Below, in pieces: positions 24,953 through 28,258 of a stretch of DNA of 28,258 nt. The stretch comes from CAZDUS01 sp964609375 (GTDB lineage: Bacteria > Verrucomicrobiota > Kiritimatiellia > CAIKKV01 > CAITUY01), in the NCBI GenBank assembly GCA_964609375.1, contig CAZSSA010000025.1, positions 1-28,258 on the forward strand. Reading direction: 5' to 3'. The position numbers and the translations under genes are program-made. Numbering within the stretch: the first letter of the stretch is position 1; every line of letters begins with the position of its first letter. A model generated the notes under the pieces. It ran no database searches, was not told the origin of the DNA, and saw nothing but the letters and a program-made list of their open reading frames with translations.

Positions 24953-24965
24953 CGTCTTGCTCCTT
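24887..24965 (-). repeat. Shared RBS and signal-peptide leader module, copy 1
   Basis: AAGGAG (24960-24965), exactly 7 nt, ATG at 24952, then codons for a 22-residue signal peptide beginning MKKTKSWLVLLAITLSAA. The upstream half of the module lies inside the GH2 reading frame and supplies its last residues (KQQGARR). Confidence 0.75.
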
Positions 24966-27900
24966 GTTGTTTTCTCCTTGATAAAATGAACGACTCGGAC
25001 GGCAGAAGCATGGCGGCGCCAAGCGCCTCGATCTGGAGGCTAATCCCCCACCCCTGCCCGCCGCAGGTGTCGAACGCGATCGCGAGTTCATGCTCCCCCC
25101 GGGCCAGGGACAGTGTGACCGCGGAACGGCCCGGGAGGCATGGAGTACGCAAGGACGGCTCGCAGAAGACCGGCAGTCCATCCACGAACACGCGGACGCC
25201 GCCGTCATGCCCGAGATGCAGCCGCCACTGGCCGTCCCGGTCAACGCTCACGCGGTGCCGGCAATAGACGATCCCGTCCCGCTGCCCGAAGCGGTCATGC
25301 AGGTTGAGGAATCCGCCGCAGGGAAAGTTCGGATGCCACCCCGGCCAGATCCGGCCCGGCTCCCAGGCCAGGTCGGCGGCCGGCGGTGGCGCCTGCGCGA
25401 CCCCGCCCTCCGGCCTGGGCCGCAGCTCCGAGACCTGCCAGGCCACGACGGGTTTGGACATCACCGCCGCCAGGAAGAGACCATCGAGCATCTCCTCCGT
25501 CACCGCGACATCCGGCAGGAAAAAGGGCCCCGCCATGTAGCGCAGCAGGCTGCGCCGGAGTTGCCGGGCCGCCGGGCGTGCGGCCAAATCGGAGAGAATA
25601 TCCGATGCGCAGACCAGGAGCCGGCCCGCGCCCACCCGCGCCTCGAAAACCATCGCCAGGCGGCGGTTTCGGGGGAATGAATCCACCACCTGCACGACGG
25701 GCCGCATGGCCGCCGGGAATCCGTCCAGAGAGAGCGCGTTGGAGCGCATGACCGGATCCCACCACTGCCAGTTGCTGTGAAACTCCGTCGGAAACTCCGC
25801 CAGGGCGGGATGGGCCGGGTCGCAGAGCAAACCCATGGTCTTCGCCACCTGCATGTCCTTCATTTGTGGATTCCAAAACACGGGCGTGAAGGTGCCGGGA
25901 ATCGGATCGCGCACCGACTCGCGGCCAGGCACCAACAGCACGCTCCCGCCACGCTGCAGGACGGCCTTGGTGGCTTCACTCCAGTGCTCGGCGATCACGA
26001 TGTCCGCAGCCGGCACTTCCGCCGCCGCGTCTTCAGAATATAGCCAGAGATCCCAACTATTGGCCCGGCCGCCGTCCAGTTCGGCCCGGAACGTCAGGCG
26101 GGACGGGGACCGGATCGCGCCGAGGGGCACGGTGACAGAGCCGACTGTCGTGACCTCTCCCTGCCGCGCCACAATCCCCGCAAGGCGCCCCCCGCCATGC
26201 ACATGTCCGCTCTCGTCCTGGAGCAGCCACTCGACAATACCCGCTTCGTCGCCCACGCCGTAATTGGCAATGTCCAACGTGGCGGTGAACGTCTCGCCCG
26301 TGGTCCAGACCCGCTTGGGCAACCGCGCCAAAGGCGTGACCGGCCCGCAAAAGGAGCGGAAGGCGGCCGGCGTGGTCAGCCCCTTGGATTCCCGGAGGGC
26401 GCTCAGGATCCCGACCGGAGACGTGCCCTGGCCCGGGAAGTCATGGAGGTCGAGAAACTGGAAACCGCTCAGGCCGCGCGTGCGCAGGGCCGACTCGATC
26501 TCCTCCTTGTAAAGCGCCAACGCCAGCATCCCCGAGGCGCGGGTAAAATCACCTGCCCATTCCAGGAGCCCCTTCTCGCGCAACTGCTCCCGGATGATCT
26601 CGTAGTTGAAGGCTCGCTGGGCGCCGTGATAGCGGCTGATCTCGCGCAGGTCGGGATAGACCATCCACTGGCCGACCTCGTGCGTGAGCAGCGGCCGCTC
26701 AAGCCCCTCCAGTCCGCTCGCATAGTCGAAGACCGTCTCCGGCGGGCGGGTGTTGAACCGCGAGCAGTCGATCACGTAGCCGCCGCCCCAGGCGATGCCG
26801 CTCAGGGGTTCCGTTCCGGACACCGGCCAGGCGCTGACGAAGAAGTCGTCGATGCGGCCCGGGGTCCAGGGCTGGGAGGTGGAAGTGTAGAGATGCCGGG
26901 GATCACGCTCGCGGGCGAACCGGACCTTGCGCGCCAACACCTCCTGGTGCCGGGCGATGAAATCCGGGAGCCAATTGGCAATGAGCTGTTCATTGCCCAT
27001 AGACAACAACAGGAACGAGGGGTGGTTGCCGTAGCACTCGAGAATGCGCGCCAGCTCGGCAGAAAGATAATTCTCCACCTCCGGACTCTCGTCCTGACTC
27101 GGGCAGCTTGTTCCGGGCAGCTCCACCTGAAAATAGAGGCCCAATTCATCGGCGGCCGCGAAGGCCGCCTCGGGCGGACAGCAGGTGTGAAAACGCAGGA
27201 AGTTCAACCCGTATGACTTGGCCACCGAAAGCAGTTTCCGCCACGACGGCACGTCCACAGGCGGGTGGCCGGTGAGCGGGAAGATGAAACACTCCAGCGT
27301 CCCCCGGAGGAAGAGCGTCCGCCCGTTTAGAAGCAGCCGCCGCCCCTCCGTGCCGACCGAGCGCATGCCGAAGCGCACGCACTGGGCATCGGCGCCGGCA
27401 TCGCCGTCGAGTTCCACCCGCAGGTTGTAAAGCCGGGGAGAGAACTCATCCCACGGCAGCATAGGCTCGGCTGGCCGAAACCGCCGCTCGACGACCTGCT
27501 CCGCGTCGCCCGTCAGTTCGGCCGCCCAGGAGTCCGTGCCGCCCTCGGCTGCTACCGCGCCATCCCCCACCGGTTCACAGGCGATGGCGAGCCGCACACG
27601 GCCCTTGGCGCCGCGCAGGTTGGCCAGGCGGATCGCCACGCGGACCTCTCCCACGGCAACGTCGGGATGGGCCTGGACGGAGAGGATATGGACCAGCGGC
27701 CGGGCCTGCAACTCAAGGCGCCCGATGATCCCGTTCCAGTTGTGTGACCAGGCATGGTGGTGCCCGCCGCAGTTGAGCTTGGCGCCGGCCTTGACCTCGG
27801 TGGTCAGGTCGTAATTGAGCATGTTGTCGGGGCCGACTTCCATGCCGGTGCGCCGGTTGGCGTTGTCGACGAGAATCGTCAGCCGGTGCCGCCCGGGCAC

Positions 27901-28258
27901 CAGGACGTCCGTCAGGTCATAGACGTGCGGTGCCACCAGACTGTTGCGCGTCCCCTGGCATACGCCGTCCACCCACACCATGGTCTCCCACTGGCAGCGT
28001 TCGAGGAATAGCGAAACATGTTTGCCCCGCCAGGACTCGGGGATCTCGACCTCGCGCTGGAACCAGACCGCGCCGACATAGGGATAAACCGGCGCGAATC
28101 CCTTCAAGTCGCCGGAATGGACGGGCGGTACCCGCGCCAGCGTATCCATGGTCCCCGGCAATCTCGCGGCATCGCCCGCGAACGCCTGTGTGAACCAGCC
28201 CTGCGCCATGCCGGCGCCGTCGCGGTCGAGGCGAATCTGCCACTCCCCGGCCAGGGAG
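24949..28258 (-). CDS. GH2 beta-galactosidase-like enzyme (N-terminus beyond window edge)
   Basis: The frame is open to the right edge, giving about 1102 residues. An internal ATG at 28209 is not the start, because the codons before it read SLAGEWQIRLDRDGAG, the usual opening of the GH2 sugar-binding domain. WFQREVEIPESW and VWVDGVCQG belong to the N-terminal jelly roll, then come an immunoglobulin-like domain and the TIM barrel: LNFLRFHTCCPPEAA, SFLLLSMGNEQ with the acid/base Glu at 26989-26991, and LLTHEVGQW with the nucleophile Glu at 26677-26679. A beta-sandwich ends the protein (GGVRVFVDGLPVF). GH2 members hydrolyse beta-galactosides, glucuronides, mannosides and others; which applies here is not readable. 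The TGA overlaps the next ATG by 4 bp. The final residues come from the leader module of the next gene, which suggests the tail was added when the genes were joined. Confidence 0.9.
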   Translation of the reverse strand, partial: SLAGEWQIRLDRDGAGMAQGWFTQAFAGDAARLPGTMDTLARVPPVHSGDLKGFAPVYPYVGAVWFQREVEIPESWRGKHVSLFLERCQWETMVWVDGVCQGTRNSLVAPHVYDLTDVLVPGRHRLTILVDNANRRTGMEVGPDNMLNYDLTTEVKAGAKLNCGGHHHAWSHNWNGIIGRLELQARPLVHILSVQAHPDVAVGEVRVAIRLANLRGAKGRVRLAIACEPVGDGAVAAEGGTDSWAAELTGDAEQVVERRFRPAEPMLPWDEFSPRLYNLRVELDGDAGADAQCVRFGMRSVGTEGRRLLLNGRTLFLRGTLECFIFPLTGHPPVDVPSWRKLLSVAKSYGLNFLRFHTCCPPEAAFAAADELGLYFQVELPGTSCPSQDESPEVENYLSAELARILECYGNHPSFLLLSMGNEQLIANWLPDFIARHQEVLARKVRFARERDPRHLYTSTSQPWTPGRIDDFFVSAWPVSGTEPLSGIAWGGGYVIDCSRFNTRPPETVFDYASGLEGLERPLLTHEVGQWMVYPDLREISRYHGAQRAFNYEIIREQLREKGLLEWAGDFTRASGMLALALYKEEIESALRTRGLSGFQFLDLHDFPGQGTSPVGILSALRESKGLTTPAAFRSFCGPVTPLARLPKRVWTTGETFTATLDIANYGVGDEAGIVEWLLQDESGHVHGGGRLAGIVARQGEVTTVGSVTVPLGAIRSPSRLTFRAELDGGRANSWDLWLYSEDAAAEVPAADIVIAEHWSEATKAVLQRGGSVLLVPGRESVRDPIPGTFTPVFWNPQMKDMQVAKTMGLLCDPAHPALAEFPTEFHSNWQWWDPVMRSNALSLDGFPAAMRPVVQVVDSFPRNRRLAMVFEARVGAGRLLVCASDILSDLAARPAARQLRRSLLRYMAGPFFLPDVAVTEEMLDGLFLAAVMSKPVVAWQVSELRPRPEGGVAQAPPPAADLAWEPGRIWPGWHPNFPCGGFLNLHDRFGQRDGIVYCRHRVSVDRDGQWRLHLGHDGGVRVFVDGLPVFCEPSLRTPCLPGRSAVTLSLARGEHELAIAFDTCGGQGWGISLQIEALGAAMLLPSESFILSRRKQQGARR

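Noticed and set aside
24949..28209. ATG at 28209 as the start of the GH2 gene
   Set aside because: The frame stays open to the window edge and the preceding codons encode the conserved opening of the GH2 N-terminal domain, so the gene is truncated by the window.

Overview
The window is GC-rich (low-to-mid 60s % by eye). Every gene I can support lies on the minus strand, so it reads as one long carbohydrate-processing block transcribed from the right edge to the left. The gene content suggests a bacterium of the PVC group (Verrucomicrobiota, Kiritimatiellota or Lentisphaerota type): a DUF4091/GH123-like protein, WNQWRG-type PQQ-like propellers, a PHP/DUF3604 protein, SUMF1-domain secreted proteins, and FG-GAP/ASPIC-UnbV-like and GH71-like proteins. 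This is an inference from gene families; there is no rRNA or other phylogenetic marker. No SusC/SusD pair, transporter, transcription factor, sulfatase, tRNA, transposase or CRISPR array is visible.

Layout in transcription order. First comes a GH2 beta-galactosidase-like enzyme (5' end cut off by the window), overlapping by 4 bp a secreted GH71-like glycosidase with a calcium-binding tail. Next is a 474-bp gap with an AT-rich, dyad-containing core, the best candidate for an internal promoter. Then come a secreted protein with two SUMF1-like domains, a PHP/DUF3604 protein, a cytoplasmic GH31 enzyme, and a second two-domain SUMF1-like protein paralogous to the first. These are followed by an FG-GAP/ASPIC-UnbV-like secreted protein, a shortened GH36 (alpha-galactosidase) barrel fragment, a 797-residue putative alpha-toroid protein that I cannot place in a family, and a secreted DUF4091/GH123-like protein. 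The block ends with a small secreted PQQ-like propeller, a large membrane-anchored PQQ-like propeller, and a PEP-synthase/PPDK/rifampin-phosphotransferase-like protein cut by the left edge.

As a group these genes look like a locus for taking apart a complex heteroglycan: exported proteins (GH71-like, DUF4091-like, SUMF1-like, propellers) plus cytoplasmic or unassigned enzymes (GH31, GH2, the alpha-toroid protein). The substrate cannot be named from sequence. Three junctions have ATGA stop/start overlaps, which suggests translational coupling.

Two kinds of structure are not explained by the genes. (1) Three unrelated secreted proteins share nearly the same ribosome-binding-site-to-signal-peptide leader, with identical 7-nt spacing and identical 22-residue signal peptides by length. 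(2) Short heptad repeats of the CGCCTAR type sit at several gene junctions, overlapping or next to stop codons and in one case forming a strong hairpin. The twin SUMF1 genes bracketing PHP and GH31, the GH36 fragment and the PPDK/RPH-hybrid protein coupled to a membrane propeller are the other points most worth checking.
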